NCBI GenBank assembly: GCA_003990705.1
Contig: AP018318.1
Location: forward strand, 4,591,501-4,655,500
DNA: 64,000 nucleotides
Origin: Nostoc sp. HK-01
Lineage (GTDB): Bacteria; Cyanobacteriota; Cyanobacteriia; Cyanobacteriales; Nostocaceae
Direction: 5' to 3'
The notes below the pieces were generated by a model. That model made no database searches. It saw only the letters and a program-made list of their open reading frames with translations, and was not told the DNA's origin. Every line of letters begins with the position of its first letter. The first letter of the stretch is position 1. The position numbers were made by a program, and so were the translations under genes. Below, one piece after another: positions 16,587 to 26,183 of this stretch.

Positions 16587-17339
16587 ATGAATGAGTTGGA
16601 GCGATATTATCGAGTCTTAGAATTAGAGCCTGGAGCAACACTTGACGAAGTAAACCAGGCTTATAAAGATTTAGTCTTTGTGTGGCATCCCGATCGCCTT
16701 CCCAAAGATAATATCCGCTTGCAACAAAAAGCTCAAGAAAAACTCAAAGCAATTAATGAAGCGCGGGATAAATTGCGCTCTGTTAACGGCAATTCTGCCA
16801 ATGGGAAGCATCATCACGCGCCGCACCATCAGTCACCTCAATCAAATGGGAATCATTATCACGCGCCGCACCATCAGTCACCTGAACCAAATGGGAAGCA
16901 TCATCACGCGTCGTACTATCAGTCACCTGAACCCAAAAGATCACCGCAACCCACACCGCAACCACCAAAACCAGGTTCAGATTTGAGTGGTAAAGATTTC
17001 AGTCGGGCAAATTTAAGTAACAAAGATTTATCTGGGAGAAACATGAGTTATGCCAATTTAAGTGGTGCTGACCTCAGTGATAGTTTTATGCACAAAGTTA
17101 TACTCCGAGGTGCAAATTTGTCAGAAGCAAATTTATTTAGGGCTAACCTACTTTTAGCTGACCTCAGAGAAGCAAATTTACGTAATACTAACTTAATTGG
17201 CGCAGATCTCAGTGGCGCTGATTTGCGGGGAGCCGACTTAACCGGCGCACGTATTCGTTCGGGCGATCGCTTGCTAGTTAAACTGATTGGTGCTAACTTA
17301 GCAGGTGCAATTATGCCAGATGGTAACACTCATAGTTAA
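16587..17339 (+). CDS. DnaJ-domain protein with His-rich linker and pentapeptide repeats
   Basis: 250 residues in three parts. Residues 4-66 are a J domain with HPD (YKDLVFVWHPDRLPKD), so it should stimulate an Hsp70. Residues 72-116 are three copies of a 15-residue His/Pro/Gln-rich unit (NGKHHHAPHHQSPxx). After a Pro-rich spacer, residues 131-245 are pentapeptide repeats of the A(D/N)LSG type forming a right-handed beta helix. The pairing suggests that the helix presents a client or target to Hsp70; the target is unknown. J-domain pentapeptide fusions occur in cyanobacteria. Confidence 0.88.
   Translation: MNELERYYRVLELEPGATLDEVNQAYKDLVFVWHPDRLPKDNIRLQQKAQEKLKAINEARDKLRSVNGNSANGKHHHAPHHQSPQSNGNHYHAPHHQSPEPNGKHHHASYYQSPEPKRSPQPTPQPPKPGSDLSGKDFSRANLSNKDLSGRNMSYANLSGADLSDSFMHKVILRGANLSEANLFRANLLLADLREANLRNTNLIGADLSGADLRGADLTGARIRSGDRLLVKLIGANLAGAIMPDGNTHS
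16800..16934 (+). repeat. Three 45-bp tandem repeats inside the DnaJ-fusion gene
   Basis: Three consecutive 45-bp units, each encoding 15 residues with the pattern NG(K/N)HHHAPHHQSP. The units differ at only a few positions, which points to recent duplication. The multiple of three keeps the frame. Copy number is likely to vary between strains. Confidence 0.9.
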
Positions 17340-17687
17340 TAATTCACCAATAAGTGCGATCGCTATCTGTCTTAACTAAGTCTGACAAATGGCGAACCTA
17401 GATCAAAATATTATTGATTTTGGCGAAGTTAGAGCAAACTTTCAGCGTTTTTTCCTGTTTTATGTTCCGTCCCGACATAAAGAATGTCTCTGCATCCCAT
17501 CGGATTTATAGATAAAACTTAAGTATTTCAACGAATTTCAAATTGAGATTTATCACAGAAAATGTAGCAATCAATATTTTTGTTGCATCTCCTGCATTTG
17601 TCCGGCTGACATTAGCTTAAGAAAGTATGGCTGACACTAGATATTTAAGTTAGGCTAAAGCCATTTGTGTGGGGATAACAAATATAT
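17340..17687. other. Intergenic region before the histidine kinase
   Basis: These 348 AT-rich bases have no convincing reading frame and one CGATCGC site. The promoter of the downstream kinase gene is expected here. A 17-base sequence at 17460-17476 resembles one at 2205-2221 upstream of cpcB, but the match is no better than chance would give in a window this size. Confidence 0.4.
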
Positions 17688-19475
17688 ATGCGATCTGCCA
17701 AGACTAAAAATGTTTCTGTGAAAGATAATCAGACTAATAATTTCTCTACAAAAGAGTCTGTAACTCAATCGTTATTAAATCATCAAAGTTGGATTATTGG
17801 GCTAATAAATAATCTTAGTATCAGTAAAAAAATTGCTTGGGGCTATACTTTAGCTCTCAGCGTTGCTGTTGTGGGAACAGTAGCGGGATTTATCCTCGGA
17901 GATTACTATCAGCGACAAGCCATAATTCAAAAACAAGAAAAATGGCAAGAAAGTCAGCTAATTCGTAATCTTCATGCTGTTTTATTAGAATTACAAGCGC
18001 ATCAAGGAAAAATCTTAGTTTTTACAGATTTAGCACATTGGCAAGAAGAACGCACTCATCTAATACAACATTCTACTGAACTCCAAGAACTTTGGTCAGA
18101 ACTGAAAACTTATGCCAATCGGTATCCTAATAAAAAGATATCTGATTTTTTGCAAACTTATGAAAGTAGTTCTATAGTTTATAGCCAGCAAATAATTGCA
18201 GTATTAAATCAAGGTGATACATCTAATTTAAAATCTGAAAATATAGCCATAACAAAAAAACAACTGTTAACTTTAACTCAGAGCAATATATATATTAAAT
18301 TACATGAAAGTACAGATGCTTTAGATAAATTACTTGAAGCTTCTGAGGGAAGTTTTCAACGCAAAGAAATAGCTGTACTCGCTACAGAGAAAGTGCGAGA
18401 CAGAATTATTATCATCAGTATGCTGTTATCGGTGGCGATCGCTATTGTACTAGCTCACTACACCAGTCGCGCGATCGCTCGTCCACTCAAAGCGGTTCAC
18501 GATATCGCATTAAAAGTTACCCAAGAATCTAACTTTAGTTTGCAAGCACCAGTTACCACAGCCGATGAAGTGGGGATGTTAGCCGACTCTCTCAATCAAC
18601 TCATTCAACGAGTTAATACTCTTTTAGCAGAGCAGAAAGCCGAAGCATCTCGACAGTTAATTCAAAATGAAAAAATGTCTAGTCTCGGACAGATGTTGGC
18701 GGGAGTAGCACACGAAATCAATAACCCAGTCAACTTTATGTATGGGAATCTTCAGCATACTAACGCTTATTTTCAGAATTTATTAATGCTACTTGAAGCT
18801 TACCAAGCTAAAATCCAAGATGATGAACTAGTTGCGTTAGCTGAAGAAATTGACTTAGACTTTATCAAACAAGACTTGCCAAAATTATTACAATCTATGC
18901 AAGTTGGTGCTAAACGCGCCAAAGAAATTGTTTTAAGTTTGAAAAACTTTTCTCGTTTAGATGAAACTGAATTTCATGCAGTAGATATCCACGCTTGTAT
19001 TGAAAGTACATTATTAATTCTGAATAATCGTTTAAAAAAAAGAATCACTGTAGTTAAAAAATATGGAGAATTACCCAATATTGAAGGCTATGGTGGTGCA
19101 TTATATCAAGTATTTATGAATATTTTATCGAATGCCATTGATGCTTTAGAAGAGTCAGAGAATGAAGAAGCATCTCAAGAAATTATTATAACTACCCAAT
19201 GTCTCGATGAAGAGTGGATACAAATAAAAATTGCTGATAATGGTTCCGGGATTTCTCCAGAGTATCAACAAAAGATATTTGAAACTTTTTTTACTACTAA
19301 ACCTATTGGAGTAGGTACCGGTTTAGGTTTATCAATTAGCTATCAAATTGTTGTAGAAAAACATCTCGGTCAGCTAACTTGTGAATCGGAAGTTGGCGAA
19401 GGAACCACATTTGCGATCGCATTACCTATCAAGCGCCCAAATGCTCATGATAATTCAGCGAAATATAGCACATAA
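17688..19475 (+). CDS. Membrane sensor histidine kinase
   Basis: 595 residues. A membrane helix at about 50-75 and a second at about 235-257 flank an extracytoplasmic helical sensor region. A HAMP domain (about 258-312, ARPLKAVHDIALKVTQ) follows. The dimerisation domain has the phosphorylated His342 in GQMLAGVAHEINNPVNFMYGN. The ATPase domain shows NILSNAIDAL, DNGSGISPEYQQKIFETFFTTK and GTGLGLSIS. There is no receiver domain and no adjacent regulator gene, so the partner is unknown. The NPVNF signature is common in large cyanobacterial kinases. Confidence 0.92.
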   Translation: MRSAKTKNVSVKDNQTNNFSTKESVTQSLLNHQSWIIGLINNLSISKKIAWGYTLALSVAVVGTVAGFILGDYYQRQAIIQKQEKWQESQLIRNLHAVLLELQAHQGKILVFTDLAHWQEERTHLIQHSTELQELWSELKTYANRYPNKKISDFLQTYESSSIVYSQQIIAVLNQGDTSNLKSENIAITKKQLLTLTQSNIYIKLHESTDALDKLLEASEGSFQRKEIAVLATEKVRDRIIIISMLLSVAIAIVLAHYTSRAIARPLKAVHDIALKVTQESNFSLQAPVTTADEVGMLADSLNQLIQRVNTLLAEQKAEASRQLIQNEKMSSLGQMLAGVAHEINNPVNFMYGNLQHTNAYFQNLLMLLEAYQAKIQDDELVALAEEIDLDFIKQDLPKLLQSMQVGAKRAKEIVLSLKNFSRLDETEFHAVDIHACIESTLLILNNRLKKRITVVKKYGELPNIEGYGGALYQVFMNILSNAIDALEESENEEASQEIIITTQCLDEEWIQIKIADNGSGISPEYQQKIFETFFTTKPIGVGTGLGLSISYQIVVEKHLGQLTCESEVGEGTTFAIALPIKRPNAHDNSAKYST

Positions 19476-19605
19476 ACAATATTGAATAATAAATATACAC
19501 TATTTAAAATAATAGATATTTTGTGACTCTAGAAGACGTAATATTATTTATGTCACAATTAATAAAAATACAGCCCATAAGAGTCAAGTAAGAGAAAACT
19601 TATCA

Positions 19606-20430
19606 ATGAATATTGCCATCATTGGTTGTGGTTATGTTGGTTATGCAGTAGCTAAATATTGGCAGCAAAAGATGACTTTTGTTGTTACCGCTACCACAAC
19701 TACCCCTGAACGTATCCAAGAACTGCAAACGGTAGCGCAAAAAGTCGTAATTGCTAAAGGAAACGACGCTCAAACACTGCAATCAGTTTTGCCAAATCAA
19801 GATGTAGTGTTGCTGAGTGTGGGTGCAAAAGGCGCAAATGTATATGAAGAAACTTATTTAGACACTGCCAAAACTTTAGTTGGGCTTTTGCCGCAACTAC
19901 CTAAAATCAAGCAAATTATCTATACAGGTAGTTATTCTGTTTATGGCGATCGCAATGGTGCTACAGTCGATGAAAATACACCAGTAGAGCCAACTCATAG
20001 TTCAGGAATAGTTCTTAGAGAGACAGAAAAAGTTTTACTCTCAGCCGCCAGTGAGAAATTGCGAGTTTGCATCTTGCGCTTGGGCGGGATATATGGAACT
20101 AATCGAGAACTGATTAAAATCTTTAGTCGCGCATCTGGTACAACTCGTCCCGGTAATGGCGAAGATGTCACAAATTGGATTCATTTAGATGATATTGTTG
20201 GCGCGATTGAATTTGTCCGTCAACAACACTTACAAGGTATTTATAATTTGGTAGATGATGCACATTTAAGCAGCCGAGAATTACTAGAGACTTTATTTAC
20301 CAAACACAATTTGCCTAACGTGCAATGGGATAGTTCCCTCAAAAGTAACCGCCCATATAATGCCACAGTATCCAATCAAAAAATCAAAGATGCGGGATAT
20401 AAATTGATTCATCCCCAAATGATTTTTTGA
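19606..20430 (+). CDS. NAD(P)-dependent epimerase/dehydratase-like SDR protein
   Basis: 274 residues. The N-terminal nucleotide-binding motif is IAIIGCGYVGYAVAKYW, followed by an extended SDR fold with YTGSYSVYGDRNG and LRLGGIYGTNRELI. The canonical YxxxK catalytic pair is not clear, as in the YeeZ-like branch of SDRs. WIHLDDIVGAIEF and GIYNLVDD are typical of the C-terminal half. The substrate is unknown. Confidence 0.82.
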   Translation: MNIAIIGCGYVGYAVAKYWQQKMTFVVTATTTTPERIQELQTVAQKVVIAKGNDAQTLQSVLPNQDVVLLSVGAKGANVYEETYLDTAKTLVGLLPQLPKIKQIIYTGSYSVYGDRNGATVDENTPVEPTHSSGIVLRETEKVLLSAASEKLRVCILRLGGIYGTNRELIKIFSRASGTTRPGNGEDVTNWIHLDDIVGAIEFVRQQHLQGIYNLVDDAHLSSRELLETLFTKHNLPNVQWDSSLKSNRPYNATVSNQKIKDAGYKLIHPQMIF

Positions 20431-20564
20431 ATTTATGGTATGTGACAGGTGACAAACCACTATAGTACTGAGTACTGAATCAGTAAAAGATTACTCAACA
20501 CTTTCCCACTTGGTAAATGCCATATCTTTTAACTCAGCACTCAGCACTTTCAACTCAGCACTCC

Positions 20565-22154
20565 TTACAAAGGACGATAAACGCGATAGTTAATTTCCGG
20601 GAAGATATTATCCATTAACTCGACTTTTTCTAACCAACCGCTGTCAACTTTCCCGATTTTGATATCTTCATAGAGTTTATTAAACCGCATCAGGTGCGAT
20701 CGCGTCCGGCGTACAGCATAAGGAACCATTGTCCCTGTTCGCATAATAAATGCCCAGTCCGAAGACTGCGCTAATAAAACTTCCCGTGCTGCTTGGTTCA
20801 ACGCCCGCCATTCCAACTCATCCGCAGGTTCCAACTTAGAAATTTCAATCATCCGTTCTGCGGCTTTGTGCAAATGCTGATAAACCCAAGCATTTGTTTC
20901 ATTTAACCAATATTCGTGAAAACCTTTGTAACCCCAACTCGATTGGGAAGGACGACACACTTGTTGCGATGGTTCTGCTCTGAGATAATCTGCCAAGTGA
21001 GTCATTTGATATGTACCTTGGTCATACCACGACTTACGGAATAAGTAGTCAATGAACCAAGGGCCTTCATACCACCAATGTCCGAATAACTCTGCATCGT
21101 AGGGCGAAACAATAATCGGCGGACGCTGCATAATTCCGTAAAGATGTTCAGCTTGCCGTTCGCGGTTATACATAAAGTTGGCAGCGTGTTCGGCGGCTTT
21201 TTCCCTTGCCCAATAAGGATCATATAGTGCCTTATCTGATAACCCTAAACCCCGCCCGGTAATTTTATGGTACTTAATCCCTGTATTTTTTCGCTGACCA
21301 TTGGGCATGATATAGGGTTTGATGTAGTCATATTCTGCCTCCCAGCCTAAATCTTTGTAAAATTCTCGATATTCGGCTGCACCAGGATAGCCCACCTCCG
21401 AAGACCATACCTGCTGTGAAGATTCATGGTCTCTACCAAAGGCTGCAACACCTGTTTCTGTAAAAATCGGCGCATAGCTGCCAAAGCGGGGACGGGGACG
21501 AGCGTAGAGAATACCATGCCCATCTGTGAGAAAGTAACGTAGCCCAGCATCAGCCAGCATCCTCTCCAGCCCTTCATAGTAGGCACATTCTGGCAACCAA
21601 ATACCTTTAGGTGGACGACCGAAGGTTTGTTCGTAGTGTTCGCAAGCTACTTGAATTTGCGCCCACACGGCTTGAGGATACATTTTCATTAATGGCAAAT
21701 AGCCGTGGGTAGCGCCACAAGTAATAATTTCTAAATTATTACTGTCTTGGAATTGTTTAAAAGCAGTTACCAAATCACCGTTGTAGCGCTCCCACATTTC
21801 CCGCGCTTCGTTAAACTCAGTGGCGTAGTGTTCAGCCAAATAACGAACATGGCCGTTTTGGGCATTATGCTCAATTTCTAGTTCTGTAAGTTCCTCTAAT
21901 TTGGCTAAGTGAGCATCATAGCGTTCTTGCAACAGGGGGTCGCGCAGCATTGACACCAAAGGCGGTGTCATACTCATTGTGATTTTAAAGTCAATGCCGT
22001 CTCGCTTTAAGCCTTCAAAAACTTTTAGTAAAGGAATATATGTTTCGGTAATGGCTTCATAAAGCCATTCTTCCTCCAGCACATAGTCACTTTCTGGGTG
22101 ACGAACGAAGGGCAGGTGTGCGTGAAGTACAAGCGCGACGTAGCCAATAGCCAT
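20565..22154 (-). CDS. Glycoside hydrolase family 57 protein, probable 1,4-alpha-glucan branching enzyme
   Basis: 529 residues of the GH57 family with the AmyC/branching-enzyme architecture: an (alpha/beta)7 barrel starting VALVLHAHLPFVRHPE and a helical C-terminal domain. Glu189 in GIWLPECAYY is the expected nucleophile and Asp353 in SPYDAELFGHWWYEG the expected acid/base. The family acts on glycogen-type alpha-glucans in the cytoplasm. Length fits GH57 branching enzymes. The exact activity cannot be settled by eye. Confidence 0.88.
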   Translation of the reverse strand: MAIGYVALVLHAHLPFVRHPESDYVLEEEWLYEAITETYIPLLKVFEGLKRDGIDFKITMSMTPPLVSMLRDPLLQERYDAHLAKLEELTELEIEHNAQNGHVRYLAEHYATEFNEAREMWERYNGDLVTAFKQFQDSNNLEIITCGATHGYLPLMKMYPQAVWAQIQVACEHYEQTFGRPPKGIWLPECAYYEGLERMLADAGLRYFLTDGHGILYARPRPRFGSYAPIFTETGVAAFGRDHESSQQVWSSEVGYPGAAEYREFYKDLGWEAEYDYIKPYIMPNGQRKNTGIKYHKITGRGLGLSDKALYDPYWAREKAAEHAANFMYNRERQAEHLYGIMQRPPIIVSPYDAELFGHWWYEGPWFIDYLFRKSWYDQGTYQMTHLADYLRAEPSQQVCRPSQSSWGYKGFHEYWLNETNAWVYQHLHKAAERMIEISKLEPADELEWRALNQAAREVLLAQSSDWAFIMRTGTMVPYAVRRTRSHLMRFNKLYEDIKIGKVDSGWLEKVELMDNIFPEINYRVYRPL

Positions 22155-22772
22155 AGTAATTTTGGGGTGATACTTGTAAATTTAAGGTCGAGGGGTCTAG
22201 CAGAAATTAACAATATTTTAAGACCTTCTGGGTATCGTCGTAGCCTGATTGTATGGAGAAAGTTGGATTAGGAGATGCAGTGGATATTTCGACTGCACTC
22301 CATAACCAAGGGGGTAGGGGTGTGGAGTTGGGGAAATTCTCTGTCAAAAGGGAATTTTCAACTAATCTATTAGACTTCAGATAACAGTATTGAGGTTACT
22401 GTTATGTAATTACATTTTTGCCAATTTTTAGTTTTTACAGGAAGAAAAATCTTACTTTTTAATTCTCATCAAATAGTATGTAATTCAAGTAAACTCACTG
22501 GAATAAGCTCCCTTAAGATAGAGGTAGTTTGGCTATTTGTACATAACTGAACACCCCTAAAACCATCGTTTTGTGAGCCATATACTGCTGAGAAAATATA
22601 ATATTTATTGTCACTTTTTAGCTATTACTAACATAAAAAAATAATTGCTATACTGAAAAAACACTAAAGACAACGAGGAATTTCTCAGCAAATTTATAGA
22701 CAGTTGCTGAGAGTTAGTTATGGGTGATGACACCCATTTCCTGAGTTAACGAGTTAGACAAAAAATAAAAAT
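22155..22772. other. Divergent intergenic region with hairpins
   Basis: This 618-base gap separates the divergent GH57 and DUF2808 genes. ATAACAGTA (22381-22389) pairs with TACTGTTAT (22397-22405). TGGGTG-ATGA-CACCCA (22721-22736) is a perfect hairpin 37 bases before the DUF2808 start and could be an operator or a leader hairpin. No reading frame is convincing. Both promoters should lie here. Confidence 0.45.
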
Positions 22773-23330
22773 ATGAAGTACGTCAGCAGCTTTTTAAGCA
22801 CGCTGTTCATTGGTGTAGGCATCTGTTCCTTACCTCAATTTGCAGCGAATGCAGTTACTTTAGGTAGTGGTGCGATCGCTTTTGCTCAATCACCAACTCT
22901 CATCAGTGCTAGTACGCCACACAATGAAACAAGTGTGTCTGATACTACATACTACTTCACCGTGAAAGTCCCAGCAGCAGCCGGAGAATCGTTGCAACAG
23001 TTGACTTTTACTCAAGTCACAGGTACAGAAGAGATTGAATTTAACCCAAATGATACCGTTGCTTTTGTGGGTACACGCGATCGCCGTGGCGAAAAGTTAG
23101 CAGTCAAATCTGTAGTTACCAACGACAAACAAAACTTCACAGTCACCTTTGCTAATCCTGTCCCACCAGACCAAACAGTAACGATTGGTTTGCGGACTTA
23201 TCGCAATCCTTTCAATGATGGTGTCTACTTATTTGGCGTAAAAGCCTTTCCCTCTGGACAGCAAACAATTGGTCAATTTCTAGGTGTAGGTCGTCTGCAA
23301 TTTTATAAAGACACTTACTCGGAAGGTTAA
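22773..23330 (+). CDS. DUF2808 protein, exported
   Basis: 185 residues. An N-terminal signal (about 1-26, hydrophobic core SFLSTLFIGVGICSL, ending near AANA) indicates export. The rest matches the cyanobacterial DUF2808 family (TTYYFTVKVPAAAGESLQQLTFTQ, FNPNDTVAFVGTR, VPPDQTVTIGLRTYRNPF, GVYLFGVKAFPSG). Function is unknown; a beta-rich periplasmic or surface protein is likely. No strong ribosome site is seen before the ATG. Confidence 0.85.
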   Translation: MKYVSSFLSTLFIGVGICSLPQFAANAVTLGSGAIAFAQSPTLISASTPHNETSVSDTTYYFTVKVPAAAGESLQQLTFTQVTGTEEIEFNPNDTVAFVGTRDRRGEKLAVKSVVTNDKQNFTVTFANPVPPDQTVTIGLRTYRNPFNDGVYLFGVKAFPSGQQTIGQFLGVGRLQFYKDTYSEG

Positions 23331-23345
23331 AGAATGGGGATATGT

Positions 23346-23378
23346 GTAGAGACGCAAAATTTTGCGCCTCTACTTTTT
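23346..23378. terminator. Bidirectional hairpin between DUF2808 and hemW genes
   Basis: GTAGAGACGCAAAA (23346-23359) pairs with TTTTGCGCCTCTAC (23360-23373) with one mismatch and essentially no loop beyond the A/T tips, followed by TTTTTAC. The two genes converge here, so it can serve both strands. The sequence is a widespread Nostoc-type intergenic repeat. Confidence 0.7.
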
Positions 23379-23383
23379 ACGCG

Positions 23384-24565
23384 TTAATCCAATTTATTAA
23401 ATAAATCAGCCAAAACTACATTAGAAAATAAAAACCCTTCGGGGTCAGTTAATTGCAACCTTCCCGCTGCAACTCTTACCCAACCTTTTGCAAAATAAGG
23501 TTGCAAACATTGAAAAATTTCCGCTATTTTTTCTTCGCCAAACTCTGCTTCTAATCTAGAAACACATACACCCTCAGCCAAACGCAAACCCAACATTAAA
23601 GTTTCTAACAATACCTCTGCGGGTGGTGTGACTTCACAATCAATTATGCTGCCAGCTTGCACCCATTGATAATATTCTTGAGTTTTGCGCGGACGAGTGT
23701 AGCGTTTTCCTTGTATGTAACTTGCTGCACCCATCCCAAAACCATAATAAGGGCGGTTTTCCCAATACACTCGATTATGCTGACACTGATGTCCAGGTCG
23801 CGCATAATTAGAAATTTCATAATGCTGATAACCTGCACCAGTCAATACTTGCTGACCCATCTGGTACATTTTGACTGTAGTTTCATCTGTAGGTAGAGGA
23901 TTATCACCTGATTTGTAGTAGCGACCAAAAGCCGTTCCTGGCTCAATGGTTAAATCGTAGATAGATATATGCGTCGGGTTAATAGCTACTGCTTTGACTA
24001 AAGAGTCAGACCATTGATCTAAAGACTGATGTGGCAGCCCAGAAATTAAATCTATACTAAATTCGGGAATCTCGACTTTGTGAATTAATTCAATAGCTGC
24101 AAAGATATCTTTAACTGAGTGCGATCGCCCAGCAACTTTTAACAATTCTTCTTGAAAAGCTTGTACACCCAAACTTACCCGATTGACACCCAAATTGCGA
24201 TAGCCTGTAATATGCGCCAAATCGAATGTTCCCGGATCTACCTCCATCGAAATTTCTACTTCCGACGCAATCCCAAAACGTTGCTCTAACGCTCCTAATA
24301 TCTTTGCCAACTGCTCAGTTGAGAGCAGCGAAGGAGTACCACCACCAAAAAAAATTGTCTGCAAAAATTGTCCAAAATTAGGGGTGATGGCAATTTCTTG
24401 GCATAAAGCTTCTACATATTGGGAGATTGTACCCGATGTTTCACCCCGCAAGCGATCGCCCACAACAGACACCGGGAAATCACAATAAAAGCACCGCCGT
24501 CTGCAAAAAGGTATATGTATATAAGCAGAACCGACAATGCTAGAAATATCAAATGCTGATTTCAT
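23384..24565 (-). CDS. hemW: HemW-like radical SAM protein
   Basis: 393 residues. CRRRCFYCDFPV near residue 21 is the CxxxCxxC motif that binds the radical-SAM iron-sulfur cluster, preceded by AYIHIPFC. FFGGGTPSLLS, VNRVSLGVQAF, DLISGLPHQ and HYEISNYARPG are shared by HemW and HemN. HemW is a heme-binding protein (heme chaperone) that was long annotated as oxygen-independent coproporphyrinogen oxidase. The short N-terminus and lack of the extra HemN cysteine favour HemW. Confidence 0.88.
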   Translation of the reverse strand: MKSAFDISSIVGSAYIHIPFCRRRCFYCDFPVSVVGDRLRGETSGTISQYVEALCQEIAITPNFGQFLQTIFFGGGTPSLLSTEQLAKILGALEQRFGIASEVEISMEVDPGTFDLAHITGYRNLGVNRVSLGVQAFQEELLKVAGRSHSVKDIFAAIELIHKVEIPEFSIDLISGLPHQSLDQWSDSLVKAVAINPTHISIYDLTIEPGTAFGRYYKSGDNPLPTDETTVKMYQMGQQVLTGAGYQHYEISNYARPGHQCQHNRVYWENRPYYGFGMGAASYIQGKRYTRPRKTQEYYQWVQAGSIIDCEVTPPAEVLLETLMLGLRLAEGVCVSRLEAEFGEEKIAEIFQCLQPYFAKGWVRVAAGRLQLTDPEGFLFSNVVLADLFNKLD

Positions 24566-24814
24566 TTTGAGACATAATTACTTAACTTAACAAAGAATTA
24601 CAAATTGCTAAAATAATGAGCTTATTTATGGTTTTTTATCGTTTTACAACAAAACCATGCAAAATATTAAAATAAAGGTCTTTAGTTATAATATTTGCAG
24701 ATATTCCCTGCGTCACACCTTAGTCTAAGTCAATATTCATTATTGTGTCTTAGCGATGAAATCAAAAGCATTTGACTTTATCGGGTAAAACAATTGCAGG
24801 AAAACAAAACAACC

Positions 24815-25891
24815 ATGCTTGATGCCATTATTATTCTCTCATTCATTCTGGCAGCAGCAGGCATAGGTTTCTACAGCACCGATCTGCTACCTGATGGCAC
24901 CCTAGATCGAGTGACCAACCTAGAAGCTTTACGCCTCACTGTTGCCGTCTTTGCCGCTATTATTGGCGGTGCAGTTGGACTGAGTTTCCAGACGACTTAT
25001 CGCCGCCTAGAAGCACAAGTCCGCGAAATGCCACTGGAAGTCATCTTAACGCGTGCCATTGGATTAGTCATTGGCTTACTACTAGCAAACTTAATGCTGG
25101 CTCCGCTATTTTTGCTACCAATACCCCCCGACTTTAGTTTTATTAAACCCTTGGTAGCAGTTGTTGGTAGTATTATTTTAGCCGTTACAGGCATGAATTT
25201 GGCAGACACTCACGGGCGAGGATTATTGCGATTAATTAATCCTAACCCTGTGGAAACAATGGTAGCAGAAGGTACATTAAAACCTGCCAATACCAAAGTT
25301 TTAGATACTAGCTGTATTATTGATGGTCGGATTGAAGCACTACTAGAAACGGGGTTTTTAGAAGGGCAAATCATCGTGCCACAATTTGTATTGCAGGAAT
25401 TGCAGCAAGTAGCTGATGCCAGTAAAGACCAAAAGCGGGTGCGGGGAAGACGCGGTTTAGAAATTCTCAACCGCATTAAAGAAGATTATCCAGAACGCAT
25501 CTTAATTAACCCCATTGACTACGATGATATTGCAACAGTCGATGCAAAATTAGTCCGCTTTGCCCAAGAAATCAACGCGATATTGCTAACCAACGACTAC
25601 AACTTGTCGAAAGTAGCCAGCGTGCAGAAAGTACCTGTGTTGAACGTCAACGATTTAGTCAACGCCGTCCGTCCTACTTATTTACCCGGTGACAACCTCG
25701 ACCTGAAAATTCTCAAAGAAGGGAAAGAACCAAGTCAAGGTATTGGTTATTTAGATGACGGGACAATGGTTGTTGTGGAAGAAGGTAGTAGTTATGTAGG
25801 GGGTGAACTGAGGGTAGTCGTCACCAGCGCCTTACAAACCTCCGCCGGACGCATGATTTTTGCCAAACCCCAAGCTTCAGCCATAGCGTGA
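24815..25891 (+). CDS. PIN and TRAM domain membrane protein (YacL family)
   Basis: From the ATG at 24815 it has 358 residues. Four hydrophobic segments occupy about residues 1-130. A PIN nuclease domain follows (VLDTSCIIDGRIEALLETG, VPQFVLQELQ, LLTNDYNLSKVA), with the acidic residues that bind metal in PIN nucleases. A C-terminal TRAM-like domain (GIGYLDDGTMVVVEEG, VVVTSALQTSAGRMIFAK) probably binds RNA. It is probably a membrane-bound RNase. A TTG at 24794 extends the frame, but AGGA at 24798-24801 favours the ATG. Confidence 0.88.
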   Translation: MLDAIIILSFILAAAGIGFYSTDLLPDGTLDRVTNLEALRLTVAVFAAIIGGAVGLSFQTTYRRLEAQVREMPLEVILTRAIGLVIGLLLANLMLAPLFLLPIPPDFSFIKPLVAVVGSIILAVTGMNLADTHGRGLLRLINPNPVETMVAEGTLKPANTKVLDTSCIIDGRIEALLETGFLEGQIIVPQFVLQELQQVADASKDQKRVRGRRGLEILNRIKEDYPERILINPIDYDDIATVDAKLVRFAQEINAILLTNDYNLSKVASVQKVPVLNVNDLVNAVRPTYLPGDNLDLKILKEGKEPSQGIGYLDDGTMVVVEEGSSYVGGELRVVVTSALQTSAGRMIFAKPQASAIA

Positions 25892-25984
25892 GGGAAATGT
25901 CAGGTTCAATCACAATTAAATTATGCACAAGTAGTGCGATCGGTGTAGAGAATCTGCACCGATTATTTTTTTATTAGTAATAAG

Positions 25985-26164
25985 TTAGTTTTGGTGATGA
26001 TTTTTTAGTGAAGAAATTATCATTGCAAAAATATTAATAATAGGCAGAATCAATAATGTGAAGATTAAAGTAAAGATAAGAAGAGTGCGATCGCGCGGTT
26101 TATCTGGATGAATAATCTCCTGTTTAAAAATTCCATTAATATATCTTCGCTCTATTTTTGTCAT
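25985..26164 (-). CDS. Small membrane protein of unknown function (59 residues)
   Basis: A short frame that begins MTKIERRYINGIF and contains a strongly hydrophobic stretch (about residues 28-51, LLIFTLIFTLLILPIINIF). It is a predicted single-pass membrane protein. Its ATG lies 20 bases after the stop of the methyltransferase gene on the same strand, so it may be the last gene of that operon. No ribosome site is obvious, so expression is uncertain. Confidence 0.5.
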   Translation of the reverse strand: MTKIERRYINGIFKQEIIHPDKPRDRTLLIFTLIFTLLILPIINIFAMIISSLKNHHQN

Positions 26165-26183
26165 CAGACATTTATACGTGTAT

